Positions 18,778 through 28,473 are shown, numbered from the stretch's first letter. The stretch: DNA of 64,000 bases from Paracoccus seriniphilus (GCF_028553745.1 NZ_CP067132.1:124001-188000), one strand, 5' to 3'. Notes: generated by a model from the sequence alone, not told the origin. Made by a program: numbers and translations.

Positions 18778-18805
18778 GCGGCGGCGCCAGATTCGGTGCC
18801 GCCGC
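18778..18805 (+). other. Intercistronic hairpin after the binding-protein gene
   Basis: GCGGCGGCGCC and GGTGCCGCCGC form an 11-base stem with one G-T pair and a six-base loop, 12 bases after the binding-protein stop and 33 bases before the permease start. No T-run follows. It could protect the upstream message or attenuate transcription into the permease genes. Confidence 0.6.
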
Positions 18806-18837
18806 GCCTTTGTTCCGTAACTTTGAAAGGCCCGTCC

Positions 18838-19761
18838 ATGGCAGCCTTCCTGCTGAAACGTCTGGCGCAAGCCGTGTTCGTGGTGATGGTCGTCACCCTG
18901 ATTGTCTCGGTCGCGGTGCGGATGACCGGTGATCCGGCAATGATGATCGCGCAGGGTGCAACCGACATCACCGAGGCCGATCTGGAGCGCATTCGTGAGG
19001 GTCTGGGACTGAACGAACCCTTCCTGTCACAATATCTCGCGACATTGTCCGGGCTGTTCACCTGGGATTTCGGCCGCAGTTTCCTGGGCGGGACACCGGT
19101 TTCGACATTGATCGGAAACGCCCTGCCCGCAACGCTGCTGCTGGCTTTCACCTCGTTGCTGGTGTCGATCATCCTTTCGATCCCGCTTGGCATCCGTGCG
19201 GCGATCCGGCGCGGGAAATGGGAGGACCAGCTGATCCGCATCCTGTCTCTTGTCGGGTTGTCATTCCCGAATTTCTGGCTGGCGACGATGCTGGTGCTGC
19301 TGTTTTCGATCACATTGCAATGGCTGCCACCCAGCGGCATGAACGGGATCGCCTCTTTCGTGATGCCTGCCGTGACCATGGGCGTCATCCTGACCGCGAC
19401 CAATGTCCGGCTGGTGCGCACGGCCATGCTGGACGTGATGCAATCGCAATATATCATGGTGGCCCGCGCCAAAGGGCTGTCCGAGCGTACGGTGCTGTAC
19501 AAGCACGCGCTGCGCAATTGCGCGATTCCTCTGATCACCTTTCTGGGCCTGCAGTTCGGAGGCCTGCTGGGCGGGATCGTGGTGGTCGAGCGCGTCTTCA
19601 ACTGGCCCGGCATGGGCAGCCTGGCCTTTGATGCCGTGGCCGGGCGCGACTATCCGGTTCTGCAATCGGTCATCATGATCCTTTCCACGCTGATCGTGCT
19701 GGTCAATCTGCTGGTCGATATCGCCTATGGGTTGATCGATCCGCGGATCAGGACGGAGTAA
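18838..19761 (+). CDS. Oligopeptide ABC transporter permease (DppB/OppB type)
   Basis: A 307-residue inner-membrane permease with about six segments. The N terminus MAAFLLKRLAQAVFVVMVV and the coupling motif VARAKGLSERTVLYKHALRN are typical of DppB/GsiC. FGRSFLGGTPV and the C-terminal IDPRIR also fit the class. The start at 18838 is chosen at the GenBank-like MAAFL opening; an upstream ATG at 18796 falls in the hairpin tail. It pairs with the next permease, five bases downstream. Confidence 0.88.
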   Translation: MAAFLLKRLAQAVFVVMVVTLIVSVAVRMTGDPAMMIAQGATDITEADLERIREGLGLNEPFLSQYLATLSGLFTWDFGRSFLGGTPVSTLIGNALPATLLLAFTSLLVSIILSIPLGIRAAIRRGKWEDQLIRILSLVGLSFPNFWLATMLVLLFSITLQWLPPSGMNGIASFVMPAVTMGVILTATNVRLVRTAMLDVMQSQYIMVARAKGLSERTVLYKHALRNCAIPLITFLGLQFGGLLGGIVVVERVFNWPGMGSLAFDAVAGRDYPVLQSVIMILSTLIVLVNLLVDIAYGLIDPRIRTE

Positions 19762-19766
19762 CCCCG

Positions 19767-20606
19767 ATGACCGCTTTTCTGAAATCACGCTACTTCTCTC
19801 TGGAATTCATTCTTGGTCTTGGGCTGACCCTGGGCATCACGCTTTGCGTGCTGTTGTCGGGCTGGTTGTTTCCCGGAGCCGGCGATATCGACCTGACCGC
19901 GCGACTGATCCCTCCCTTTGCGCAGCCGGCCCATCCTTTCGGAACCGATCCTCTGGGTCGCGATGTGATGGCCCGTGTCTTTGCCGGCGGCTGGATATCT
20001 TTGCAGGTCGGCTTTGTCTCGGTTCTGGGATCGGTCCTGGTCGGCGTCACGGTCGGCCTGATCGCCGGATATTACCGCGGGCTTTGGGATATCGTCGTGA
20101 TGCGTTCGGCCGATATTCAGCTGGCGCTGCCCTTCATCCTGCTGGCCATTACCATCATCGCCATTGTCGGGGGCAGCCTGACCAATACCATCATCCTGCT
20201 GATCGTCTCGCAATGGGTGCAATATGCAAGACTGGTGCGGGCGCAGGTTCTGGCATTGCGCGAGCGCGAATTCGTGCTGGCCGCGCAGGCCATGGGGGTC
20301 AAGGGGCGCAAGATCATCCTGCAACATCTGCTGCCCAATCTTCTGGGACCGGTGATCGTCCTGATGACTCTGAATGTCGCCAACAACATCCTGCTGGAAA
20401 GCAGCCTGACCTTTCTTGGGTTGGGCGTGGACCCGACCATCCCCAGCTGGGGCGGCATGCTGGCCGATGGCCGAACCTATCTGCAAACCGCCTGGTGGGT
20501 CAGCGTCTTTCCCGGTCTTGCCATTCTGCTGACAGTGCTTGGCCTCAACCTGCTGGGCGACTGGCTGCGCGATACTCTGGACCCGACGGGAAGGACCGAA
20601 AGATGA
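19767..20606 (+). CDS. Oligopeptide ABC transporter permease (DppC/OppC type)
   Basis: A 279-residue partner permease. HPFGTDPLGRDVMARVFAGG is the DppC-family signature before the second membrane segment, and LAAQAMGVKGRKIILQHLLP is the ATPase-coupling loop. Length is normal. The stop overlaps the M14 peptidase start as ATGA, so transporter and peptidase are made together. Confidence 0.9.
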   Translation: MTAFLKSRYFSLEFILGLGLTLGITLCVLLSGWLFPGAGDIDLTARLIPPFAQPAHPFGTDPLGRDVMARVFAGGWISLQVGFVSVLGSVLVGVTVGLIAGYYRGLWDIVVMRSADIQLALPFILLAITIIAIVGGSLTNTIILLIVSQWVQYARLVRAQVLALREREFVLAAQAMGVKGRKIILQHLLPNLLGPVIVLMTLNVANNILLESSLTFLGLGVDPTIPSWGGMLADGRTYLQTAWWVSVFPGLAILLTVLGLNLLGDWLRDTLDPTGRTER

Positions 20607-22288
20607 ATTTCCACGCCAGACCGCAACCCACGCTGGATTGGCTGGTCGCCACCGCGACCGACGCCTTCGAAGCATGGACCTTCGACGACCGGGCGGCGCG
20701 TCAGCGGGCCCGCGAAGCGCTGGCGGCCAAGGGCATCCAGGCCCGCATCCACAGTGCCTACAAGCCGCTGCTGCATTTCTTTCTGGAAGATGTCAGGCCC
20801 GGCCTGCTGGCCGCAACCATTCGCTGGCCATTCCATCCCGCTGCCGAGCCGAACCGATTTCTGCTCGAGACCTACCCGCTGGCGGCCCTGTTCCCCCAGG
20901 CCCAGCTGCGCTTTGAAAAAGGTGCCGAAGGCTGCGTCTATCAGGTCGAACTGACCTATCCGGACGGGACAGAAAGCCATGAGGTGCTGGCCCCAAACCA
21001 TGTCCATGTCGATCACATTGGTGAAACGGTCCTGTCTCCGACAGGCTGGCTGATCGACGCCCAGGGCGCGCGGCGTCTGGAAACCGATTACGAACAGATT
21101 TTCCGGGGTGCCATCTCGGCCATTGCCGGTCACGACTGGGGCGACAGCGAACCTCTCTTCGAAGAGCTGAACATTGCCGCCGCCGTGCCCGCGCGGGATC
21201 TGGATCTGGGCCGTGGCGATGAGATTGTCAGCCTTGCCGAGGCCCTGCATGAGGATCTCTATTTCTCATGTCTGGAACTGTTCCAGAAACGCTCTGGCAG
21301 ACCTTTGGGGGACCGGCATTTGCAACCCGGCCAGATCGTGCCCGAGGTCCGCCATGGTCCGCTATGCGAGATCCGCGTCAGCCTGAAGTCTTTTGACCGG
21401 CAGGATCGCGGCGGCCCATTGCAATCTCTGGATCGCGCGACCGAGCCGCTGTCCGTTGCGCAGATCCGCGCTGAACTCGACAGGATCGGCGGCACCCCCC
21501 TTGCCGCGCAAAGCCGTGCCGCACGGCAGGTCGAAGCTCGCCACCACAGGGGGCAGGGCAAACCGGTCATGATTTCCGCCGGGCAGCATGCCAATGAAAC
21601 CACCCCGGTGGTCGGTGCCCTGCGTGCAGCGCACCGGCTGGCGCTTCAGGACGCGGACTTCGTGATCTCGCCCCTGGAAAACCCTGATGGCTATGCCTTG
21701 CACGGGCGGCTTTGCGAACTGACTCCCCGCCACATGCTGCATGCGGCGCGCTATACGGCACTTGGCGATGACCTTGAATACCGCGAGGCCGCCGGTGCGC
21801 TTTTCGAAAAAGAGATCCGCAGGCAGGCCGAGGCGGTCTCGGGGGCGCGGCTGCACATCAACCTGCATGGCTATCCGGCCCATGAATGGACCCGCCCGCT
21901 GACCGGCTACATTCCCCGCAATTTCGCCATGTGGACCCTGCCCAAGGGTTTCTTCCTGATCCTGCGGTATCGCGAAGGCTGGAAAGCCACGGCGCAGGAA
22001 CTGATGGAGCGCGTCACCACTGCGCTGCTGGAGGTCGAGGGACTGGCTGAACTCAATGCCCGCCAGATCGCCCTGTACAGGATCCATGCGGGTGAAACCG
22101 GATTCGAGATGATCAACGGCTTTCCCTGCTATCTGCAACAGGACGACCGTCACTCGGTGCCGCTGACCCTGATCACCGAATACCCGGACGAAACCATTTA
22201 TGGTCCGCAATTCGTCGCAGGCCATCAGGCACAGATGCAGGTGGTGCTGGCGGCCCACGCCGCCTGGCAAGAGATCGGCACAGGCTGA
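20603..22288 (+). CDS. M14-family zinc carboxypeptidase-like enzyme
   Basis: A 561-residue protein without a signal peptide, hence cytoplasmic. The C-terminal 240 residues carry an M14 zinc site: His329 and Glu332 in SAGQHANETTPVV, and His422 in INLHGYP. A catalytic glutamate is likely in LITEYPDE. SPLENPDGYALHGR also fits the family. The N-terminal 300 residues are not recognisable and may form a substrate-recognition domain. As the last gene of a peptide-uptake operon it probably processes the imported compound. An amino-acylase or amide hydrolase role within M14 is possible. Confidence 0.72.
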   Translation: MNFHARPQPTLDWLVATATDAFEAWTFDDRAARQRAREALAAKGIQARIHSAYKPLLHFFLEDVRPGLLAATIRWPFHPAAEPNRFLLETYPLAALFPQAQLRFEKGAEGCVYQVELTYPDGTESHEVLAPNHVHVDHIGETVLSPTGWLIDAQGARRLETDYEQIFRGAISAIAGHDWGDSEPLFEELNIAAAVPARDLDLGRGDEIVSLAEALHEDLYFSCLELFQKRSGRPLGDRHLQPGQIVPEVRHGPLCEIRVSLKSFDRQDRGGPLQSLDRATEPLSVAQIRAELDRIGGTPLAAQSRAARQVEARHHRGQGKPVMISAGQHANETTPVVGALRAAHRLALQDADFVISPLENPDGYALHGRLCELTPRHMLHAARYTALGDDLEYREAAGALFEKEIRRQAEAVSGARLHINLHGYPAHEWTRPLTGYIPRNFAMWTLPKGFFLILRYREGWKATAQELMERVTTALLEVEGLAELNARQIALYRIHAGETGFEMINGFPCYLQQDDRHSVPLTLITEYPDETIYGPQFVAGHQAQMQVVLAAHAAWQEIGTG

Positions 22289-22303
22289 GGGTTGCGGGCA
22301 GGA

Positions 22304-22984
22304 TCAGCCCCTGCCGCCCTGCCCCGACAAGGCTGCAAGAACGGCACGTTCGGATTGCGACAGATAGCGGTCAAGCTGGCGCGCGGCAGCCTCATACTGA
22401 CCCTCCTGAACCATTGCCAGCAGATCGGCATTCATCCCGATATAGGGCTCATGCAGGTCTTGCGGCACCTTCAGCAATCCAAAGGCCAGACGCAATTCCG
22501 CTGCAAGATTGCCGTAAAATGTCGTCAGCTTGGGGCTGTCGGCCAGTTCGACAATGGCGGCGTGGAAATCCATGTTGGCATTGCCGACGGCGCGCCAATC
22601 CTGTCTTGCCTGTGCATCCTGCGCCGCCGCCACGGCCTGCGCCATGCGCGCTACCGCCGGATGACGGCCGTGCGTCATGCGCAGGGCCTGGCATTCGATG
22701 ATCCGGCGGATGTGATAGATGTCGATAATCGCACCCATCGACGGCGTGGCCACAAAGACGCCGCGATTGGTCTTGTGCTCAAGCAGCCCGTCCTTGGTGA
22801 GCAGGCGGAACGCCTCGCGCAGGGTATTGCGCGATACGCCCATATCCCGTGCCAGAGCGGCCTCGGACAGTCGCTGACCCGGTGTCAGTTCGCCAAATGT
22901 CAGGCGCGCCCGAATGCGGTCGGCAACCTGTTCGGCAAGGGTAAGCGCGGGATTGACCACGGGCTGGAACTCCGGAAACGACAT
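22304..22984 (-). CDS. GntR family regulator (FCD domain)
   Basis: A 226-residue regulator with an N-terminal winged helix (LSEAALARDMGVSRNTLREA) and a C-terminal FCD ligand domain whose histidines (FHAAIVELADSPKL) commonly bind a metal and carboxylate ligand. It is convergent with the peptide operon, its stop 15 bases from the peptidase stop. It probably controls that operon: its promoter and the operon promoter share TTGTTCAACA. Some start preference for 22984 comes from position only. Confidence 0.85.
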   Translation of the reverse strand: MSFPEFQPVVNPALTLAEQVADRIRARLTFGELTPGQRLSEAALARDMGVSRNTLREAFRLLTKDGLLEHKTNRGVFVATPSMGAIIDIYHIRRIIECQALRMTHGRHPAVARMAQAVAAAQDAQARQDWRAVGNANMDFHAAIVELADSPKLTTFYGNLAAELRLAFGLLKVPQDLHEPYIGMNADLLAMVQEGQYEAAARQLDRYLSQSERAVLAALSGQGGRG

Positions 22985-23026
22985 GGCAGAAGAGCCACCC
23001 GGCCATTGTATTACGGGCCAGGCATT

Positions 23027-23036
23027 TTGTTCAACA
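23027..23036. promoter_or_regulatory. Second copy of the putative GntR operator core
   Basis: TTGTTCAACA lies 43-52 bases upstream of the gntR start. The same ten bases occur in the peptide-operon promoter at 15206-15215. Here the dyad is only TGTT-C-AACA, shorter than the other copy. Confidence 0.45.
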
Positions 23037-23061
23037 TTCCATGTCGTTTGTCATAAAATCA

Positions 23062-23097
23062 GACAGCCACCCGCCTCTTCCGGGCCGGGTGGCTGTC
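23062..23097 (-). terminator. Terminator of proA
   Basis: A perfect 12-base stem, GACAGCCACCCG with its complement and a 12-base loop, stands just after the proA stop. On the minus strand TGATTTTATG follows, a moderate T-rich tail. It separates proA from gntR. Confidence 0.7.
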
Positions 23098-23106
23098 CAG
23101 AGCGCC

Positions 23107-24372
23107 CTAGCTCCGCACCGTTCCGTCGCCGGTGACCAGATATTTGAAGCTGGTCAGTTGCTCGGCCCCGACGGGTCCGCGGGCGTGCATCTTGCCGGTC
23201 GCAATGCCGATTTCGGCCCCCATGCCGAATTCACCGCCATCGGCGAACTGGGTCGAAGCGTTGCGCATCAGGATGGCGCTGTCCAGCCCGGCACAGAATC
23301 GCGCGGCGGTCGCATCATTTTCGGTCAGGATCGATTCGGTGTGCTGGCTGCCGTATTGGCGGATATGGGCAATCGCGCCCTCGACGCCGTCAACCAGCCT
23401 GGCCGCGATCACCATGTCCAGAAATTCCTTGCCGAAATCCTCGGGGCTGGCGGGCACGGTTCCGGCAATCTGGGCCAGATCGCCATCGGCACGGACCTCG
23501 ACCCCGGCGGCAAGCAGATCGGCAATCAACGTTTCGCGCAACAGGGGATCGGCCTTGCTGTCGATCAGCAGGCATTCCGCCGCTCCGCATATGCCCGTTC
23601 TGCGCGTCTTGGCATTCAGAACCACCCGCCGCGCCTTGGCGGCATCGGCGTCGTGATCCACATAGACGTGGCAGATGCCTTCCAGATGCGCGAAAACCGG
23701 AACGCGGGCTTCACGCTGCACCAGCCCGACCAACCCTTTGCCGCCACGGGGAATGATCACATCGATCAGGCCCTGCGCCTGCAACATCGCGGTGACGGCC
23801 TCGCGGTCGCGTGTGGGCACCAGTTGAATGGCGGCTTCGGGCAGACCGGCCTGCCGCAACCCCTGCACCATGCAATCATGGATGGCCTGGCTGCTGTGCA
23901 GGCTTTCCGAGCCTCCGCGCAGGATCACCGCATTGCCGGACTTCAGCGCCAGCGCCCCGGCATCGGCGGTTACATTGGGGCGACTTTCATAGATGACGCC
24001 AATAACCCCGATCGGTGTACGCACCTGCTGGATATGCAATCCGTTCGGGCGGTCCCATTCGGCAATCACCGCACCGACGGGGTCGCGCTGTTCGGCCACG
24101 GCGCGCAAACCGTCCTCGATCCCGCGCAGCCGGTCGGTGTCCAGAGTCAGACGATCCATCATGGCATCGCTCAGGCCCTTGGCCCGGCCAAAGTCCAGAT
24201 CCTGCGCATTCGCCGCCAGAATCGCCTCGGCATTCGTCCGGATTGCGTCGGCCGCGCCGATCAATGCGGCATGTTTGCGCTCGGCAGAGGCCGTCGCAAG
24301 GTCGACCGCCGCCGCCCGCGCCGCTTCGCCCATATTCGTTACCAGCGCCTTTGCGTCACCCATGTCCTTCAT
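23107..24372 (-). CDS. proA: Gamma-glutamyl phosphate reductase
   Basis: A 421-residue NADPH-dependent enzyme of proline synthesis that reduces gamma-glutamyl phosphate to the semialdehyde. [29 protein letters not shown] is represented by its core [19 protein letters not shown]. The active-site cysteine is in [16 protein letters not shown]. Length is typical. Two adjacent ATGs (24372 and 24363) could serve; both follow AGGAC-type sites. proB is not beside it; in many relatives obgE-proB-proA cluster, so the genes are separated here or proB lies elsewhere. Confidence 0.95.
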   Translation of the reverse strand: MKDMGDAKALVTNMGEAARAAAVDLATASAERKHAALIGAADAIRTNAEAILAANAQDLDFGRAKGLSDAMMDRLTLDTDRLRGIEDGLRAVAEQRDPVGAVIAEWDRPNGLHIQQVRTPIGVIGVIYESRPNVTADAGALALKSGNAVILRGGSESLHSSQAIHDCMVQGLRQAGLPEAAIQLVPTRDREAVTAMLQAQGLIDVIIPRGGKGLVGLVQREARVPVFAHLEGICHVYVDHDADAAKARRVVLNAKTRRTGICGAAECLLIDSKADPLLRETLIADLLAAGVEVRADGDLAQIAGTVPASPEDFGKEFLDMVIAARLVDGVEGAIAHIRQYGSQHTESILTENDATAARFCAGLDSAILMRNASTQFADGGEFGMGAEIGIATGKMHARGPVGAEQLTSFKYLVTGDGTVRS

Positions 24373-24496
24373 CGTCCTGCAATCCTGCCCCTCTGGATAT
24401 CCTGCTCCTGCATAGCCAGTTCAGCCGGAAAACAGGAGTCCCGAAATCAACGGCAAAGGCAGCAGATCACTGAATTTCAAAGGGGGATGGAGGAAA

Positions 24497-24573
24497 TGGC
24501 GCGGTTGACGGGACTCGAACCCGCGACCCCCGGCGTGACAGGCCGGTACTCTAACCAACTGAGCTACAACCGC
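24497..24573 (-). tRNA. tRNA-Asp (GTC), second in tandem
   Basis: A 77-base cloverleaf including the encoded CCA. The acceptor stem pairs GCGGTTG with CAACCGC. The anticodon loop CCTGTCACG reads GTC, and GGTTCGAGTCC forms the T arm. It is identical in sequence to the copy 26 bases upstream on the minus strand. Confidence 0.96.
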
Positions 24574-24599
24574 GCATATATCCGGGCGAAAGGTGCAAG

Positions 24600-24676
24600 T
24601 GGCGCGGTTGACGGGACTCGAACCCGCGACCCCCGGCGTGACAGGCCGGTACTCTAACCAACTGAGCTACAACCGC
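24600..24676 (-). tRNA. tRNA-Asp (GTC), first in tandem
   Basis: Same 77-base sequence and GTC anticodon as its neighbour, with encoded CCA. It is closer to the promoter at 24719-24747, so the two are probably processed from one transcript. Confidence 0.96.
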
Positions 24677-24718
24677 ACACTCACCTTACCCCAGCTAATC
24701 GCCCGCTGGGGTGAGCGG

Positions 24719-24747
24719 GGTTTACGCAGCCCGCTCGCGCTCGTCAA
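24719..24747 (-). promoter_or_regulatory. Promoter of the tRNA-Asp pair
   Basis: On the minus strand TTGACG is followed by a 17-base spacer and TAAACC, about 43 bases upstream of the first tRNA. This is a good housekeeping-sigma promoter layout. A hairpin, ACCCCAGC/GCTGGGGT, lies between it and the tRNA. Confidence 0.6.
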
Positions 24748-24771
24748 GAGATCACAGAATAAAAAATGACA

Positions 24772-25881
24772 TTACGCGCAACTTCTTTTCGGATGGCTGA
24801 TCCTGCCACCGCAAACGGGGCCCGCAACGCCAGTCGTCATTGGGCCCGAGCAGGGCAATCCCTTCAGAACGCGCACCGCCAGCCAGGCGAAAGCCTGGGC
24901 CTCCAGCATGTCGCCATCCAGCCCGGCGGCCTCGACGGGGCGGACATTTGCTGGCAGTTGAGCGCCCAGGGCCGACATGATCGATTCGTTGTGCCGTCCG
25001 CCACCACATACCAGCACGGTCGAAGGCGCCGAGGGCAGCCAGCGCCAGCCCGCCGCGACCGCAGCCGCCAGCGCCGCCACCAATGTCGCGGCCGCATCTG
25101 CATCGGAAAGTGCTTCGACCGCGGCGGACAATTCGACGAACTGATCGCGATCCAGGGATTTCGGCGCAGGCCGTTCGAAATAAGGATGGGCCAGAAACCG
25201 TTGAAGAACCGACTGATTCGTCCGCCCCCGTGCAGCCAGCCTGCCGCCACTGTCATGGCTTTGACGCAGGCGCTTGCGCATCAGATCATTGATCGGCGCA
25301 TTCGCAGGCCCCGTATCAAAGGCCAGACAGGCGCCATTCTCTTCAGGCGTGTCACAAGAGGGATCAACCCAGGTGATATTGCCGACACCGCCCAGATTCA
25401 GAAAGGCGACCGGCGCGGCGGGCAACAGACCGGCCCCGACAGCCCAACGCGCGCAAGCCCAATGGAAAAACGGCGCAAGAGGCGCACCCTCGCCTCCCTG
25501 CCGCACGTCTTCGCTGCGAAAATCCCAAACCACAGGGCGGCCCGTCTTGTGTGCCAGCGCCACCCCGTCGCCCGCCTGATGGGTGCCGCGCCCGTGCGGA
25601 TCATGCGCAAGGGTCTGCCCGTGATAGCCGATCACCTCGACATCGGGAAATTCGCCGGCCAGATCGGCGTGGCAGGCAACGGAAATCCCGGCGGCCTCAT
25701 CCACGCCCGCCTCGCCGGGCCAGCGGCCAAGGGCACCATGCAGAACCGCGGCCTCATTGTCCGAATAGCTGCGGAAGCGACTGTCGCCGAAGCTGGCGAT
25801 GGTGATGCCGTCCGTCTCGATCTCTGCCGCGTCCACCCCGTCAAGCGAGGTTCCCGACATCATTCCCAAAGCCCGGATCAT
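24772..25881 (-). CDS. anmK: Anhydro-N-acetylmuramic acid kinase
   Basis: A 369-residue cytoplasmic kinase of cell-wall recycling that opens and phosphorylates 1,6-anhydro-MurNAc to MurNAc-6-phosphate. [20 protein letters not shown] carries the ATP-binding motif, and [14 protein letters not shown], with the conserved aspartate, is characteristic. The start at 25881 has AAGGAAAAGG upstream; the frame runs on across tyrS in antisense, but that part is not coding. Divergent from tyrS, as in many alphaproteobacteria. Confidence 0.95.
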   Translation of the reverse strand: MIRALGMMSGTSLDGVDAAEIETDGITIASFGDSRFRSYSDNEAAVLHGALGRWPGEAGVDEAAGISVACHADLAGEFPDVEVIGYHGQTLAHDPHGRGTHQAGDGVALAHKTGRPVVWDFRSEDVRQGGEGAPLAPFFHWACARWAVGAGLLPAAPVAFLNLGGVGNITWVDPSCDTPEENGACLAFDTGPANAPINDLMRKRLRQSHDSGGRLAARGRTNQSVLQRFLAHPYFERPAPKSLDRDQFVELSAAVEALSDADAAATLVAALAAAVAAGWRWLPSAPSTVLVCGGGRHNESIMSALGAQLPANVRPVEAAGLDGDMLEAQAFAWLAVRVLKGLPCSGPMTTGVAGPVCGGRISHPKRSCA

Positions 25882-25941
25882 CGCGCCTTTTCCTTTGACA
25901 TTTCCGCCGGTATATCCGCTTCGATCAGAAGGAAACAGCCC

Positions 25942-27186
25942 ATGACCTACAGCCCCAAGTCCGATTTCCTGCAAATCATGTCCGAGCGCGGCTATATCGC
26001 CGATTGCACCGATTATGAAAATCTGGACAAGGCCCTGCTTGCCGGGCCGGTCACGGCCTATATCGGTTATGATGCCACGGCGGCATCGCTGCATGTCGGT
26101 CACCTGCTGAACATCATGATGTTGCGCTGGTTCCAGAAAACCGGCAACCGCCCCATCACCCTGATGGGTGGTGGCACGACCAAGGTCGGCGATCCGTCCT
26201 TCCGCTCGGATGAACGCCCCCTGCTGGACCAGCAGGCGATCCAGTCCAATATCGACGGCATGCAGGCCGTCTTTTCGCGCTATCTTGATTACAAGGATGG
26301 TGCCGCGCTGATGCTGAACAACGCGGAATGGCTGGACCACCTGAACTATCTGGAATTCCTGCGCGACATCGGCCGGCACTTCAGCGTGAACCGCATGTTG
26401 TCCTTTGAATCGGTCAAATCGCGTCTGGACCGGGAACAGTCGCTGTCCTTCCTGGAATTCAACTACATGATCCTGCAGGCCTATGACTTTCTGGAGCTGC
26501 ACCGCCGCTATGGCTGTCAGCTGCAGATGGGCGGATCGGATCAATGGGGCAATATCGTCAATGGCATCGACCTGACGCGGCGCGTCGATGACGCGACGAT
26601 CTGGGGACTGACCTCGCCGCTGATGACCACCAGCGACGGGCGCAAGATGGGCAAGTCGCAAGGCGGTGCGATCTGGCTGAATGGCGCGATGCTCAGCCCC
26701 TATGACTTCTGGCAATTCTGGCGCAACATGGCCGATGCCGATGTCGGGCGCTTCCTGCGTCTGTATACCGAGCTGCCCCTTGACGAATGCGCCCGCCTTG
26801 GCGCCCTGCAGGGATCCGAGATCAACGAGGCCAAGATCCTGCTGGCCAATGAGGTCACCACCCTGCTGCACGGGGCCGAAGCCGCCGCCAGCGCCGAGGC
26901 CACGGCCCGCGAAGTCTTTGAACAGGGCGGTGCCGGTGGCGATCTGGAGGTCGCGATTCTGGCTGCTGACGCGCTGACGCAGGGCATTTCCCTTGTCCAG
27001 ATGCTGGTGCAAACCGGAATCACCAGCAGCGGCAAGGAAGCCAAGCGTCTTTTGGCCGAGGGCGGATTGCGCCTGAACAACGAAGTCGTCAGGGATCCGC
27101 AAACACCTGTAAATGCAGAATTGATCGGCGAGGGGCTGAAGGTCTCGGTCGGCAAGAAGAAGCATCGCATAGTGAAAATCGGCTAA
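25942..27186 (+). CDS. tyrS: Tyrosyl-tRNA synthetase
   Basis: A 414-residue class I synthetase that charges tRNA-Tyr. The HIGH-type motif is HVGHL near residue 50, the KMSKS-type motif is GRKMGKS near residue 235, and an S4 RNA-binding domain closes the protein ([17 protein letters not shown]). The ATG has AGAAGGAAAC upstream. All key elements are present and length is typical. Confidence 0.97.
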   Translation: MTYSPKSDFLQIMSERGYIADCTDYENLDKALLAGPVTAYIGYDATAASLHVGHLLNIMMLRWFQKTGNRPITLMGGGTTKVGDPSFRSDERPLLDQQAIQSNIDGMQAVFSRYLDYKDGAALMLNNAEWLDHLNYLEFLRDIGRHFSVNRMLSFESVKSRLDREQSLSFLEFNYMILQAYDFLELHRRYGCQLQMGGSDQWGNIVNGIDLTRRVDDATIWGLTSPLMTTSDGRKMGKSQGGAIWLNGAMLSPYDFWQFWRNMADADVGRFLRLYTELPLDECARLGALQGSEINEAKILLANEVTTLLHGAEAAASAEATAREVFEQGGAGGDLEVAILAADALTQGISLVQMLVQTGITSSGKEAKRLLAEGGLRLNNEVVRDPQTPVNAELIGEGLKVSVGKKKHRIVKIG

Positions 27187-27309
27187 GGCGGCCACTGCAT
27201 GACAGGGTTGCGATGCAGGGTTCCGCTGCGTCGCAGCACTGGAAGAACAGGCCTTGCGGTGCTATTTTGATTCTCGGTGGAGGAACCAACTTTGACCTGA
27301 GATATCATT

Positions 27310-27450
27310 ATGGCACAAAGCACACCCCTACCCGCCGCGGCACCGCGCAACCCGAATTCCGAGATAGACGCTGTTCTGGAACAGATGTTCGGCTACTTCA
27401 GCCGCGATCTGCCCAAACGCCCTGCGCCCGCCGCACCGAACAGGCAATAA
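27310..27450 (+). CDS. Small hypothetical protein, 46 residues
   Basis: A short frame encoding MAQSTPLPAAAPRNPNSEID and then AVLEQMFGYFSRDL, ending in a proline- and alanine-rich tail. No family is recognised. The middle could form an amphipathic helix. The ribosome site is weak (GAG). Upstream, 27225-27237 is a perfect GCTGCG-T-CGCAGC dyad that includes CTGC-N3-GCAG, a pattern I recall for PhaR-type regulators. The codon bias looks like that of neighbouring genes, but coding status is unproven. Nothing else is seen in the 354 bases between tyrS and lysR. Confidence 0.42.
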   Translation: MAQSTPLPAAAPRNPNSEIDAVLEQMFGYFSRDLPKRPAPAAPNRQ

Positions 27451-27540
27451 CCGCGGCTTCTCCTGCCTGTCCAAGAGCCGAAAGCTTGCTGACAGGCAGG
27501 AACCGCCGCAGCCCATCGCCCGCGACGGTCATATCGCGGA

Positions 27541-28473
27541 TCAGGACTTCTGAAACTCCAGATCGCGATCCCATGGTGGAGGCGATCCAAAGCGTGTGGC
27601 CATGAATTCGATAAAGGCCCGCACCTTTGCCGGCGCGCGTCGTGTTGCCGGATAGGCGGCGTAGACGCCGGGTATCTCTGCCGGCGGATGATCCAGCCGC
27701 AGAGCCACCAGACGCCCCGCACGAAGGTGTTCACCCAGCAGGAAACTGGGCTGATAGATCACCCCCTGCCCGGCCAGCGCCGCAGCGACCAGGATATCAC
27801 CATTGCCGGCACGCAGCCTGCCCGATACCGGCACCGTGATCCTGCCATCCTTCCCGAACCGCCAGCGCCCCCGTTCCAGATGGCTGGACAGAGTATAGCT
27901 GAGACATTCATGTTCGCTCAACGCGGCCACTGTTCGTGGTATGCCACGGGCCGCCAGATAGGATGGCGCGGCCGCCACCAGCAACCGACAGGGTGCCAGC
28001 TTGCGCGCGACCGAGGTGTCATCCGGATTGTGCCCGATGCGCACCGCCACATCCCAGCCCTCGGCCACCATATCGACCTTGGCATCGCTGATACCCAGAT
28101 CGATCGTCAGGCGTGGATAAAGATCTGCCAGTTCGGGCAGCAGCGGCGCAATCTCGCGAATGCCGAATGACACCGGGACGGTAACGCGCAGGACGCCCTC
28201 GACCTCGTCCCGCTCGGCGGCGGCGCTGGCATCGGCCCGGGCCAGATCGGCCAGCACCTTTTCCACGCTGTCCAGATAGCGGCGGCCTGCATCCGTCAGG
28301 GTAATCTGGCGCGTCGTGCGATGGACCAGCTTGACGCCCAGTCGGTCCTCCAGAGCATTGACATGTTTGGTCGCCATCGTCGGCGAAATGCCGACCACGC
28401 GCGCCGCGCCGGACAGGCTTCCACATCGCACCGCCTGCGCAAAGACCTCCATGCTTGTCAGCCTGTCCAGCAT
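27541..28473 (-). CDS. LysR family transcriptional regulator
   Basis: A 310-residue regulator with an N-terminal winged helix (FAQAVRCGSLSGAARVVGIS, then TMATKHVNALEDRLGVKLVHR) and a LysR substrate domain. It belongs to the large subgroup whose members often regulate redox or aromatic stress genes. It is divergent from a DoxX gene and a VOC dioxygenase-like gene across a 100-base AT-rich gap, so it probably controls them. Confidence 0.88.
   Translation of the reverse strand: MLDRLTSMEVFAQAVRCGSLSGAARVVGISPTMATKHVNALEDRLGVKLVHRTTRQITLTDAGRRYLDSVEKVLADLARADASAAAERDEVEGVLRVTVPVSFGIREIAPLLPELADLYPRLTIDLGISDAKVDMVAEGWDVAVRIGHNPDDTSVARKLAPCRLLVAAAPSYLAARGIPRTVAALSEHECLSYTLSSHLERGRWRFGKDGRITVPVSGRLRAGNGDILVAAALAGQGVIYQPSFLLGEHLRAGRLVALRLDHPPAEIPGVYAAYPATRRAPAKVRAFIEFMATRFGSPPPWDRDLEFQKS

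Noticed and set aside
19844..20602. In-frame extension of the M14 peptidase gene into the permease gene
   Set aside because: The ATG at 20603 has a ribosome site and overlaps the permease stop; the extension is the permease read in another frame.
24497..24676. Repeated 77-base units resembling a short repeat array
   Set aside because: They fold as two tRNA-Asp genes; there is no CRISPR array in the window.
25882..27195. Upstream extension of anmK across tyrS
   Set aside because: anmK has a clear start and ribosome site at 25881; the extension is antisense to tyrS.
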